Position numbers and translations under genes: made by a program
The notes under the pieces: generated by a model
Told to the model about the DNA's origin: nothing
The model's input: the letters and a program-made list of their open reading frames with translations, nothing else
Database searches by the model: none
Shown: positions 16,709 to 23,618 of the stretch, piece by piece
Layout: every line of letters starts with the position of its first letter
Numbering within the stretch: position 1 is the stretch's first letter
Source of the DNA: a virus
IMG/VR virus record: IMGVR_UViG_3300028392_000045
Location: 33,265-97,264 of that record
Length of the DNA stretch: 64,000 bases
Reading direction: 5' to 3' (one strand)

Positions 16709-17133
16709 ACTGTAATTTTTACAAGACGCAAGGTATAACTTATATTTTAGTTTCTCAAAAAAATTTTTAGAAAAAAATGTTTGATCAATTTATATAGCAA
16801 TAAAAGTATTTTTAATATACCCCCTATGGTATGAAAATTATAGATATGTATATGGGTATAGTATACAACCGGCTTCGCCGTCGACATTTTCTAGCTATCG
16901 AGGTTCCCCTACCCAATTTTGATTTACACTTGTATTTCGATAAAGCGTATGGGAATCTGGTTATGGTTTGTAAAGTTTGGTTATTATTATGAGCGAGCCT
17001 TGGCATTGTGCCGATAATGAAGGTATGGAATACAGTAAATCCTTAGCTTGCTCTTTTTTCTACTCTTATTCTTATACCTATATATAAGGTATAGCATTCA
17101 ATTTGATTATTAACATTCTTAACATACATTACT
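16709..17133. promoter_or_regulatory. Divergent control region between the two gene arms
   Basis: 425 bp without a convincing gene. The leftward virion arm and the rightward early arm both start from it, so it must hold divergent promoters. Visible elements are an A-tract (16757-16777), a small perfect hairpin CGGC-TTC-GCCG near 16870, the structured RNA candidate at 16991-17059, and a 7-bp inverted repeat TATACCT/AGGTATA around ATATATA at 17073-17093. A TTTG at 16780 followed by TATTTTTA at 16807 resembles a Bacteroidota promoter, but the spacing is 23 nt, longer than usual. Confidence 0.6.
16991..17059 (+). ncRNA. Structured RNA candidate ending in a T-run
   Basis: GAGCGAG (16991-16997) pairs with CTTGCTC (17047-17053) in a 7-bp closing stem with one G-U. 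Inside are two perfect hairpins, GGCA-TTG-TGCC (17002-17012) and GTAT-GGA-ATAC (17023-17033), the latter within an AAG/CTT pairing. Six T follow the closing stem. The result is a branched junction with a terminator-like end, upstream of the first early gene. It could be a small RNA, an attenuator or a degenerate tRNA without a T arm. Confidence 0.45.
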
Positions 17134-17529
17134 ATGGAATTTATTTCAATTGTGACATGTCGTCAGCTTAATGCGAAATCCAAGAAGAAAGATGGTTCGT
17201 CTTACGAGATGAACAAGAACAAAGTTTATCCAGTACAGCTATCCGTTGTAAAGGGTGAACTTCCTGGAAACTGTTTGGTTGTAGACGGAACTGTTGCAGC
17301 ACGTATTAACCTATCTACGGAAGGCTATACACTATTGACTGCTGTACAATCTGGAGTAGATCCAGTTTACGGTACTCAATATCAGTTGTCTGCATTGCCA
17401 GTTGTAGGAGTATCAGATTATCTTGCAACACTAAAGCAATTGCCTAGTGCAAAGATCATCGACACTCGATCTTCAAATCCTAAAGAAGCTTTGGAAAACG
17501 CAAACGCTGGGGATAATCCATTTTCCTAA
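17134..17529 (+). CDS. First early-arm protein, possible ssDNA-binding protein
   Basis: 131 residues. Beta-strand-rich throughout (FISIVTCRQLN, VYPVQLSVVKGELPGNCLVV), with an acidic Asn-Pro-Phe end (NAGDNPFS) similar to the C-terminal tips that single-stranded DNA-binding proteins use to recruit partners. It is the first gene of the rightward arm and is followed by a terminator and a tRNA-like element. Codon use is balanced, like that of strongly expressed genes. The ssDNA-binding call is inference. Confidence 0.4.
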   Translation: MEFISIVTCRQLNAKSKKKDGSSYEMNKNKVYPVQLSVVKGELPGNCLVVDGTVAARINLSTEGYTLLTAVQSGVDPVYGTQYQLSALPVVGVSDYLATLKQLPSAKIIDTRSSNPKEALENANAGDNPFS

Positions 17530-17536
17530 CTAAAGT

Positions 17537-17570
17537 AGACCACTCAGACTGATGGGTGGTTTACTCTTTT
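17537..17570 (+). terminator. Rho-independent terminator after the first early gene
   Basis: AGACCAC and GTGGTTT form a 7-bp stem (one G-U) with a 12-nt loop, followed by a T-rich stretch ending in TTTTTA at the start of the tRNA-like element. Confidence 0.65.
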
Positions 17571-17571
17571 T

Positions 17572-17647
17572 ATCCAGTCCTAGGGGTAATCTACGTTGAA
17601 ACATAGAAACGACGTATGAGTAAGTTCGATTCTTACACTGGATACCA
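17572..17647 (+). tRNA. tRNA or tRNA-like element with an abnormal anticodon arm
   Basis: ATCCAGT (17572-17578) and ACTGGAT (17637-17643) form a perfect acceptor stem, followed by A and an encoded CCA (17645-17647). GTAAG-TTCGATT-CTTAC (17620-17636) is a textbook T arm. Total length is 73 nt plus CCA. The D arm is short (TAG, GGGTAAT, CTA). The anticodon stem is CGTTG/CGACG, but its loop has 11 nt (AAACATAGAAA), not 7, so no anticodon can be assigned. It may be a degraded tRNA or a tRNA mimic placed after a terminator. Confidence 0.55.
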
Positions 17648-17671
17648 TTATTAACCACTAAAACATATAAC

Positions 17672-18076
17672 ATGAATTTCGAGATTAAATTCACTTCAAA
17701 GGATGGTTATCCTATTTACAAAACTACTGAAAACATCGGAGTTGCTCATGTAGATTTTATTCGCGCTGAAACAGGTGTAGCAAATCTATCTTTGGATAGA
17801 ATGCAAGGACATATTTCAAGTGTAATCGGAGGCCATAATATTCCAATTTCTGAGCATCTTGCTAGAAAATCAGGACATTTTGAGTTCGATTACTTGGTAA
17901 AAATCAAAGGAGACTCAGCTTTTCTAAATAAATATCTTCAAAAAGAAGTACAATTTAGAAAAAATGATACTACTGGAGAAGTTGAGTATGCCTGGATCAA
18001 ATGGTCATTCAATACTCACTATTTTTTAAATGTATGGGAAGAGGCAGGATTTCCATTGGATATGACAGTAGAATAA
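17672..18076 (+). CDS. Early protein of unknown function
   Basis: 134 residues, soluble, mixed alpha/beta (MNFEIKFTSKDGYPIYKTTE). There are His residues but no metal-binding pattern. It is a single-gene unit between the tRNA-like element and a strong bidirectional terminator. No family recognised. Confidence 0.55.
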   Translation: MNFEIKFTSKDGYPIYKTTENIGVAHVDFIRAETGVANLSLDRMQGHISSVIGGHNIPISEHLARKSGHFEFDYLVKIKGDSAFLNKYLQKEVQFRKNDTTGEVEYAWIKWSFNTHYFLNVWEEAGFPLDMTVE

Positions 18077-18080
18077 TATA

Positions 18081-18125
18081 ATATATAAGGTGTATTCTCA
18101 TTAATTGAAAGTACACCTTATATAT
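18081..18125. terminator. Bidirectional terminator between convergent genes
   Basis: A 14-bp stem (ATATATAAGGTGTA with its complement) encloses a 17-nt loop. It separates the rightward gene ending at 18076 from the leftward replicon-like island ending at 18165. A/T-rich flanks on both sides allow termination in either direction. Confidence 0.75.
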
Positions 18126-18164
18126 ATGTAAAAGGTTCAAATAATTATATAATTCCAATATTAT

Positions 18165-18560
18165 TTACTTTTCTTTAAACAAAATTTCAAATACAGCTTT
18201 ATGTGAGTTATTACTAGATATTTTTCCTTTATCATCATTCAATCTATAAGTATTAGGAGCTAGTTTTATAATAACTTTTTTAGCTTGTAGATTCTTTATA
18301 GAGTCAGTAAATGCTCCTATATTTTTCTTTGATACTTTAGCTATCTCTTCTTTTAAAGCTTTACTATTACTGAATACTACACCTTGAGCATAGTTTCCAT
18401 ATACATAAGCATAGTAATGTAAATCAGAGCTATTTAATTCCAACTTATGTATTACATTCAATATGCTGCAATAAGTAAAGAAATAACCATGTTCTGTAGT
18501 ATCTATAATAATAAATTCATGATAATACAAATCAACATTTTCTGGGTGTGTAATCTCCAT
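18165..18560 (-). CDS. Putative winged-helix protein of the inverted island
   Basis: 131 residues. The region from about 30 to 110 (YCSILNVIHKLELNSSDLH, ALKEEIAKVSKKNIGAFTDSIKNL, then a short wing) reads as a winged helix domain of the replication-initiator kind. It is the last gene of a three-gene leftward operon, one base after the ATPase stop. It may assist the RepL-like protein at 19245-19709 or regulate copy number. The family is not identified. Confidence 0.4.
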   Translation of the reverse strand: MEITHPENVDLYYHEFIIIDTTEHGYFFTYCSILNVIHKLELNSSDLHYYAYVYGNYAQGVVFSNSKALKEEIAKVSKKNIGAFTDSIKNLQAKKVIIKLAPNTYRLNDDKGKISSNNSHKAVFEILFKEK

Positions 18561-18561
18561 C

Positions 18562-19227
18562 TTACTTATTTTTTACTCTTAAACCATCAGGTGTCCAAAT
18601 AAAGTCTATAGTAGTTTTTGATAAATCACTACTTAAAGTAAATTCATCTTTATTTCTCTCTACAGTTAATGTAGAAAAAGACTTTTGATCTACAAAATCA
18701 TTTAGAACAAAGTCTGAATTAGTATAAGTACTTACTATAGTAGCACAGTTATTTTCTATTGTTAAAGAGAATAACCAGTCAACTAATTTTTTATCTACAT
18801 TAGGATTATTTGATATTGTCAATATGTCAGCTAGTCCATCTATTATTAAAAGATATGTAGGATATGCAGTTAAAATTTCTTCAATTGCATTTCTAGCAAC
18901 AGCTCCTCTAGTAAGTATTAAATCATAAAAATGTAGATTTTCAGGATGATAGCCTATTTGATCTACTGTTTGCTTACATAATTCCCAAGATTCATACTCA
19001 GACATATGAGTATTGATATAGATTACATGCTTATCATCTGGACATTGAGTAATGTCAAATCCTAATTTGTCTGTATTGTCAGTAAAACAACTAGCAATAA
19101 CAGACATCAATACACGTGATTTACAAGTTTTAGTCAAACCAGTAAACTTTAAAATACTACTAGTTCTTAATAGTGTAGTATTATCCAATGCTATTACATT
19201 AGTAGGTCTAGCCAAAGATGAGTTCAT
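18562..19227 (-). CDS. RecA-fold ATPase, RepA/AAA_25-like
   Basis: 221 residues. The P-loop is GLTKTCKS (30-37), with Cys where the family normally has Gly before Lys-Ser. The Walker B strand is YLLIIDGLADIL. The layout (HVIYINTHMSEYES after the P-loop, then a hydrophobic strand ending in Asp) matches hexameric RepA/KaiC-type ATPases found on plasmids and integrative elements of Bacteroidota. It lies between two winged-helix genes. The likely role is helicase or loader for an alternative replicon. The altered P-loop may weaken ATP turnover. Confidence 0.55.
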   Translation of the reverse strand: MNSSLARPTNVIALDNTTLLRTSSILKFTGLTKTCKSRVLMSVIASCFTDNTDKLGFDITQCPDDKHVIYINTHMSEYESWELCKQTVDQIGYHPENLHFYDLILTRGAVARNAIEEILTAYPTYLLIIDGLADILTISNNPNVDKKLVDWLFSLTIENNCATIVSTYTNSDFVLNDFVDQKSFSTLTVERNKDEFTLSSDLSKTTIDFIWTPDGLRVKNK

Positions 19228-19244
19228 AGTTATGTAGTTTATAG

Positions 19245-19709
19245 TTAAATAAATTTAGACATATCCATGTCTTGAATAGGTTTAATACTCTCTCTAAGTA
19301 TTTCAACATTGCCTTTAGACATAATAGAAGCTTTACATTTCATTATAGCTTCTCCATCTTCATTCTGATAAGCTTCAAAGAGATACTGAATCTTATCAAA
19401 GTCTTTGTTTTTAATACCTAAATCAGGACATACAATGTAAGAATAGTATCTAGTATGTAGTATTAAAGTAGGACTGCGTTTAAGTAGCTTCTTAAAAGTT
19501 ACATCAATACTTCGTCTACTAGAATTAATACGTTTAGCTAGTTCTTCCATTTCTACTTTACCAAATATAACTTCATTAGCAATATCCATATTATCCATCA
19601 AATACATAAGAATAGTATGTTCCAATGAACTTAAGTCATGCATGTCAACCCATAAAGAAAAAAATGCTTTAACAAATAATTTTTGCTTAGGCTTCGTTAC
19701 AAGATCCAT
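19245..19709 (-). CDS. RepL-like winged-helix replication initiator candidate
   Basis: 154 residues. The segment 25-110 follows the RepL pattern: EHTILMYLMDNMDIANEVIF, MEELAKRINSSRRSIDVTFKK, a wing, then YIVCPDLG, as in the plasmid RepL ending of Val-Asn-Pro. RepL proteins initiate replication of plasmids at a nearby origin. The gene is the first of a leftward operon, next to iteron-like repeats (19791-19880). The alternative is a regulatory winged helix protein. Its orientation, against the surrounding early arm, suggests an independent module. Confidence 0.5.
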   Translation of the reverse strand: MDLVTKPKQKLFVKAFFSLWVDMHDLSSLEHTILMYLMDNMDIANEVIFGKVEMEELAKRINSSRRSIDVTFKKLLKRSPTLILHTRYYSYIVCPDLGIKNKDFDKIQYLFEAYQNEDGEAIMKCKASIMSKGNVEILRESIKPIQDMDMSKFI

Positions 19710-20189
19710 AATTGTAAATTTTTATTGTGATTTAACAATGTAAATATACTATTTATAATTACAACATCCAAATTTAATTACAAAAAAGATGTAAAGATCC
19801 TTGTATACATGTAATAAACGTTATTTTAAAGTAAAGATCCTTGTTTTGGAGACAATAACTCTTACGGTGGTGACAAGGATTTGTGTAAAAAACAGGCCGT
19901 CAAGCCCTTATTTTGCTGGATTTTGCCTTACAGATAAAAGATAAAAGATAATAAGAGAGAATTTATTTTCTTAAATTCTTTTGCTGCAAGAAATCTAGGT
20001 AGTAAGTCAGAAAAAGTAGAGTAGGAGAGGGTATTAAGATATACTATATCAGCTCTTGACTATTTCCCCTTTTTAACTTCTACCCAAATTATCATATTCC
20101 TGACTTTTTAGTAGGAAAACAAAAATAATTTATACCACCTGACATATTGTCATTAATATATCTGACATTATGTCATCAATTTATAAAAC
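19710..20189. promoter_or_regulatory. Intergenic region with iteron-like repeats, possible plasmid-type origin
   Basis: 480 bp without a gene, between the divergent RepL-like operon and the next rightward genes. It holds a 14-bp direct repeat GTAAAGATCCTTGT at 19791 and 19831 (exactly 40 bp apart), a partial inverted copy ACAAGGAT at 19873, a GATAAAA/GATAAAA/GATAATA tract near 19935, and the paired palindromes at 20140-20175. Repeats next to an initiator gene are the usual structure of an iteron origin; this is inference. Confidence 0.5.
20140..20175. promoter_or_regulatory. Two palindromic operator-like sites
   Basis: TGACATATTGTCA (20140-20152) and TGACATTATGTCA (20163-20175) are palindromes with 5-6-bp arms, 23 bp apart centre to centre. 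They end 14 bp before the start codon at 20190. Two dyads about two helical turns apart suggest a dimeric repressor, plausibly from the adjacent island. Confidence 0.55.
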
Positions 20190-20324
20190 ATGAAAACTGA
20201 AAAGAAAGTATATGTACGTAATCCACAAATGAATTATTTCGTATACCCAAAAACATTTCTAAAAGAACCAGAAAAGTTTCACGCATTGAAAGCTGACGAT
20301 ACTTATATTTCTGATGCAAATTAA
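20190..20324 (+). CDS. Small early protein under operator control
   Basis: 44 residues (MKTEKKVYVRNPQMNYFVYP at the start), basic and soluble. Its start lies immediately downstream of the paired palindromes, making it the first gene of the rightward operon from this region. No family recognised. Confidence 0.5.
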   Translation: MKTEKKVYVRNPQMNYFVYPKTFLKEPEKFHALKADDTYISDAN

Positions 20325-20330
20325 TTTACT

Positions 20331-20540
20331 ATGATACCTAGATTTCAAAAAGAATGGGAAACTTGGTTTGATTCTTTAAGTGAAACAGAGAAAAGAGCTA
20401 TGTTTGATAAGCATATTGCTCCTACTTTTGTAATTGAACCATCTAAAGAATCATTAGATAACATTTTTAATACTCAAATCTACAGATTAGTGCAAACTAT
20501 GTGGATATATGAACAAGAAGACAATGATACCAAAATTTAA
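20331..20540 (+). CDS. Small protein, paralogue of the next gene
   Basis: 69 residues, MIPRFQKEWETWFDSLSETE at the start; acidic and helical. The N terminus resembles the next gene (MIPKFKTKYEIANEWWMALT): same MIP-(R/K)-F opening, Trp-rich helix and acidic turn. The two are a tandem duplication. Function unknown. Confidence 0.55.
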   Translation: MIPRFQKEWETWFDSLSETEKRAMFDKHIAPTFVIEPSKESLDNIFNTQIYRLVQTMWIYEQEDNDTKI

Positions 20541-20772
20541 AACTAAGTACGAAATTGCCAATGAATGGTGGATGGCTCTAACAGATGAACAATGCGTAGA
20601 GGAATTTGAAAAAACACCTTTTGCAACTGATCCTCCAATGACTACTCCACCAAAAGAAAAAATCAAAAATATGGTAATGAAATTTCATCGACAGATGATT
20701 TATGCAAGACATATGGCTGATCTACAAGGAATAACATTCGAGGAAGCTATGAAAACTGCTTTTGGATCATAA
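20524..20772 (+). CDS. Small protein, paralogue of the preceding gene
   Basis: 82 residues from MIPKFKTKYE. A start 15 bp upstream is possible, but the chosen one aligns with the paralogue and overlaps its stop by 17 bp. It has a Pro/Thr-rich linker (TDPPMTTPPKEK) and a C-terminal helix with Met and His (FHRQMIYARHMADLQG). Function unknown. Confidence 0.55.
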   Translation: MIPKFKTKYEIANEWWMALTDEQCVEEFEKTPFATDPPMTTPPKEKIKNMVMKFHRQMIYARHMADLQGITFEEAMKTAFGS

Positions 20773-20845
20773 AATCTAAAGCAATTATATTAGCTAAAAA
20801 AGAAGTATTCTTCTGGTGATATTTTCAACTTTAAAACTCAAGAAG

Positions 20846-20977
20846 ATGGCGGAATGGACTGATTTTGATTTATTATTGCAAACCGAGGAACCAGAAATTA
20901 ACTTAACTGAATCTGAAGAAGAACAGTTGAATGAATATGAATGGCAACTCGATAACTTTTTGGATTATGAGTACTAG
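20846..20977 (+). CDS. Short very acidic protein
   Basis: 43 residues, rich in Glu and Asp (MAEWTDFDLLLQTEEPE, ESEEEQLNEYEWQ), with a TAG stop. It overlaps the next gene by 11 bp. Small acidic phage proteins sometimes mimic DNA or bind basic host factors, but there is no direct evidence here. Confidence 0.45.
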   Translation: MAEWTDFDLLLQTEEPEINLTESEEEQLNEYEWQLDNFLDYEY

Positions 20978-21311
20978 AACATGCCAAATTGTGTATATTC
21001 ATGGAACTAAGTCTATTACAGGTGAAGAAGTAATTAATGAGAAAATCATTATTGCAAAACTTTCAGCCGTACAGACATTAGGTAAAAAATACACAGAAAA
21101 ATCTCCTTTCAATCCTAACATGCAAGACCATTACATTCTACCAATGAATTGTACTGTGGAAGTAAAAGATGTAGCAAATCAAAAAGTAATCTGTAAAGAT
21201 ACTTTGAAAGGTGCTCAAGCATATGGGTATTGTTATCCAGATGATAAAAAGCTTTTACTTCAAAACATTAAGGAATGTTTAAAGGGGCAACAAAATTTGT
21301 TTTCTTATTAA
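20967..21311 (+). CDS. Early protein of unknown function
   Basis: 114 residues from MSTRTCQIVYIHG; the upstream in-frame start at 20931 lies inside the acidic gene and is less likely. Mixed alpha/beta with several Cys (CTVEVKD, KVICKDT, GYCYPDD). The C terminus is helical. It is followed directly by hairpins and a terminator (21316-21410). Confidence 0.5.
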   Translation: MSTRTCQIVYIHGTKSITGEEVINEKIIIAKLSAVQTLGKKYTEKSPFNPNMQDHYILPMNCTVEVKDVANQKVICKDTLKGAQAYGYCYPDDKKLLLQNIKECLKGQQNLFSY

Positions 21312-21315
21312 GGCA

Positions 21316-21410
21316 GTCGTAGGCCGAATTACGACAGTAAATACAATCCCAGTTAGTAATTTTATTAATTAGTGTTGTGCCAGTCTGCTTGAGGGTAGGC
21401 TGGCTTTTTA
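21316..21410 (+). terminator. Hairpin plus rho-independent terminator
   Basis: A perfect 6-bp hairpin GTCGTA/TACGAC (21316-21335), flanked by CAG like the dispersed repeat family, is followed by the stem GCCAG/CTGGC (21379-21404) and TTTTTAA. The second element is a conventional terminator for the preceding gene. Confidence 0.6.
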
Positions 21411-21467
21411 ATTATGCAAGTAATTAGAATGCTTGCTTTTTTATTTTTATTATATAAATCAGAAATT

Positions 21468-21599
21468 ATGAGAATATATCACAATTCAAATTATTTTAGT
21501 TTTGCAAACCATAAAAATATTGGATTTGGATTAGGAGCTTCTAATTTTTATGTAAGGCATACATTTGATAAAAAATCAATTAATATCATACTACTCTGA
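21468..21599 (+). CDS. Micro-gene family member
   Basis: 43 residues from MRIYHNSNYF; a longer start at 21414 adds a hydrophobic leader. It has the family profile: Met-Arg-Ile start, aromatic middle, and end KSINIILL. Its stop lies at the first hairpin of the repeat cluster. Function unknown. Confidence 0.5.
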   Translation: MRIYHNSNYFSFANHKNIGFGLGASNFYVRHTFDKKSINIILL

Positions 21600-21740
21600 C
21601 AAACGCGAAGCATTTGTCTGACAGTAATTTTATCAAAAATTACAGGAGTTTGGTGATTACACAAGGAAAGCCGAATTCTGAACCTATTTGTACTATCAGA
21701 TCTTTAGATCAGATTGCCAGTCAGGATTTCCAATCCTTAC
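21598..21740. repeat. Cluster of perfect hairpins
   Basis: Successive hairpins: GACAAA/TTTGTC around CGCGAAGCA (21598-21618), GTAATTTT/AAAATTAC with a 3-4-nt loop (21624-21643), GATC/GATC near 21698-21710, and AGGATT/AATCCT around TCC (21723-21737). They are separated by CTGACAG or CAG-type spacers. No convincing gene covers the cluster. It shares stems with 14080 and 29398. Confidence 0.65.
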
Positions 21741-21768
21741 AGACAGATTTACCTGAATATTTTCATGT

Positions 21769-21999
21769 ATGAAAACAGAATACACAATACTTGTAACAGG
21801 ATCAGATCTTACAAAATTTAAAAAAGAATATGCTATATACACTAAAGCAAGCACTCAACAGTTTGCTTTGTATGATGTAGCTAATAAAGATTCTTTTATT
21901 GCTTTTTGTAAAATATTTTCAAAAGCTAATAAAGTAGAGCTTACTTTGATGATAGTAGATAGTAAAAACACTAATTCAGAATTAAAAATAAAACCATGA
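21769..21999 (+). CDS. Small protein of unknown function
   Basis: 76 residues, MKTEYTILVTGSDLTKFKKE at the start; a beta-alpha-beta pattern ending in a Lys-rich tail (LKIKP). The N terminus is similar in style to the micro-genes but the protein is longer and lacks the Ile-rich end. It overlaps the following membrane protein gene by 4 bp (ATGA). Confidence 0.5.
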   Translation: MKTEYTILVTGSDLTKFKKEYAIYTKASTQQFALYDVANKDSFIAFCKIFSKANKVELTLMIVDSKNTNSELKIKP

Positions 22000-22226
22000 G
22001 TCCAGCACTTGCAGTACTTGCAATGATTATCATATGGGTTATGTATAATAGCCTTAACGTAACCTACAACGACAAACATAAGAATGAACTCAATTACCTT
22101 GCTTTTGATGCAGGGTTTGATCCAGAGCAGACTAAACATGAATTTCATGGTTTTAGCGCAGGGTGGATAATCATTCTATTTTGTCTATTTATAGCATTAG
22201 GCTATTGGTTTAAAACAACACTATGA
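21996..22226 (+). CDS. Small membrane protein with two segments
   Basis: 76 residues. Hydrophobic segments at about 2-20 (PALAVLAMIIIWVMYN) and 54-71 (GWIIILFCLFIALGYW) are separated by a polar, charged loop. It is in a chain of ATGA-overlapping genes. It could be a superinfection or membrane-modifying early protein. Function unknown. Confidence 0.55.
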   Translation: MSPALAVLAMIIIWVMYNSLNVTYNDKHKNELNYLAFDAGFDPEQTKHEFHGFSAGWIIILFCLFIALGYWFKTTL

Positions 22227-22348
22227 AAATCGTACATATTGTGTATACTAGCTCTTTTTCTATTTCTAAAAACTTTATTGATTTCATGGAATTAAAGCAT
22301 TTAGAGGAACCAACTACTAGATGCACTCAAAAAATTATATTTACATGA
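22223..22348 (+). CDS. Micro-gene family member
   Basis: 41 residues: MKIVHIVYTS start, end RCTQKIIFT. Both ends overlap neighbours by 4 bp (ATGA). It has the Met-Lys-Ile start and Ile-Ile end of the family. Function unknown. Confidence 0.5.
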   Translation: MKIVHIVYTSSFSISKNFIDFMELKHLEEPTTRCTQKIIFT

Positions 22349-22500
22349 CAAATACAGAATTTAAGAAGTTGTTACATATTCAAGAAGACTCACTAGAAAG
22401 CAGAGTACTTGAGTATATGACATTTTTCTTTTTAGCACAGATCAAAATTAATCACTTAGCCGAGCTGATGGCACAGGCAAAATTCATAAATCTATTATAA
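22345..22500 (+). CDS. Short helical protein
   Basis: 51 residues, MTNTEFKKLLHIQEDSLESR at the start, predicted mostly helical with a hydrophobic middle (YMTFFFLAQI). It is coupled by ATGA to the previous gene and by TAATG to the next. Its sequence differs from the micro-gene family. Confidence 0.45.
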   Translation: MTNTEFKKLLHIQEDSLESRVLEYMTFFFLAQIKINHLAELMAQAKFINLL

Positions 22501-23219
22501 TGGCACAAGGTATTTATTTGGACAATTTTCATTTTGACTTTGAAACGTCATGTAAAATCGTAAAAGCTGTCTACAAGGAAGACTTCAAAGATTTCAAAAC
22601 CGATTATCCAATGTTCTATTCGAACAATAAGGAACATTTTGATGCAAATTGGAGTTCTATTAATCCATTTACTATGGGAGATTTTGAAAACATCAAAGAC
22701 GTAAACAAGCGTCGAGTCGTTTTTAATTCTTTACCTTTGTCCTTGTTGTTTTCAGATGCAGAAGTAATGCAGGCTAAGTCTGTTATTACAAAGCAGCGTG
22801 CAGAGCCAGCTAGAATGGTTCAAGATGTAGATGGAAATACTATTGCCCTTGAGGCAGGTACTATGCTAAACAACTATTATCTAGTACGTAAACCAATCAA
22901 GTCTATTTTCCCAGATGCTAATGTAGCATTTGATTTTATTTACGCTGTACGTTGTTTTTGTACATCTCAGATTGAAGATGGTAAGCCAAAAGTTTATCAC
23001 CTGATGGTGAATTCCGAAGCTGATTACTGCAAGCCTGGGCGATTTAATGTTTTGGAAGCAATTGCTACTAGAGCAAGAACCTATGTGAATAAATTCGATT
23101 CAATCTATCGTCATGGTGAAGTAATGATTTTTAAATTGCTACCTGACTCTCAGCTTTTGGATGAGAAACGACCTCTTACAGTTGAAGAGTATTTCAACTT
23201 CATGCAAGAACAGAGATGA
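22500..23219 (+). CDS. Early protein of unknown function
   Basis: 239 residues, soluble (MAQGIYLDNFHFDFETSCKI). Balanced codon use like the capsid gene suggests high expression. The C terminus is acidic and helical (TVEEYFNFMQEQR). It starts by TAATG overlap with the preceding short gene and is followed by two other genes of similar codon style. No family recognised. Confidence 0.6.
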   Translation: MAQGIYLDNFHFDFETSCKIVKAVYKEDFKDFKTDYPMFYSNNKEHFDANWSSINPFTMGDFENIKDVNKRRVVFNSLPLSLLFSDAEVMQAKSVITKQRAEPARMVQDVDGNTIALEAGTMLNNYYLVRKPIKSIFPDANVAFDFIYAVRCFCTSQIEDGKPKVYHLMVNSEADYCKPGRFNVLEAIATRARTYVNKFDSIYRHGEVMIFKLLPDSQLLDEKRPLTVEEYFNFMQEQR

Positions 23220-23253
23220 TCATTTTTTTATAATTTAGCTAAATATTGTTATT

Positions 23254-23529
23254 ATGACTACTGAAGCAATCGGGTATCTAACCCAAAATGAAGTTGGACA
23301 ATTGGTTCTAACTCCTGGTTCACCAACTAAACACATGTTGGATCAACCAGTAATGGAAGGCATTGTTAGAAAAGACATCGTTGGTGATGTTATCTTCTTT
23401 CGTGTTCTTCAAGACGGAACCAATGTAATTCACCCACAACATGGTGATTTGCGTTTGGATGCTGGTAGCTACTGCGCTACTATTCAAGTTGAGCAACTTC
23501 TAAATAAAGAAGTTCTAGCATTCGACTAA
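23254..23529 (+). CDS. Early protein of unknown function
   Basis: 91 residues, mostly beta strands (EAIGYLTQNEVGQLVLTPGS), ending LNKEVLAFD. It is followed by a strong terminator. The codon style matches its neighbours on both sides, suggesting a co-expressed, abundant trio (22500-24491). Function unknown. Confidence 0.55.
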   Translation: MTTEAIGYLTQNEVGQLVLTPGSPTKHMLDQPVMEGIVRKDIVGDVIFFRVLQDGTNVIHPQHGDLRLDAGSYCATIQVEQLLNKEVLAFD

Positions 23530-23562
23530 TTTTTTTGCATTTTTTGTTAATTTCCTATTCAG

Positions 23563-23597
23563 GGGGTTGGTTACATTTGTAGTCAGCCCCTTTTTAT
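23563..23597 (+). terminator. Rho-independent terminator
   Basis: GGGGTTG and CAGCCCC form a 7-bp stem (one G-U) around a 14-nt loop, followed by TTTTTATT. It lies between two early genes. Confidence 0.7.
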
Positions 23598-23618
23598 TAC
23601 AAAAATTCAATCAATCAT

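Noticed and set aside
16824-17006. Minus-strand 60-codon frame in the divergent control region.
   Set aside because: It runs through the structured RNA element, is Arg-rich and irregular, and has no coupled neighbour.
17572-17647. Suppressor tRNA for TAG.
   Set aside because: No CTA anticodon can be placed and the anticodon loop is 11 nt.
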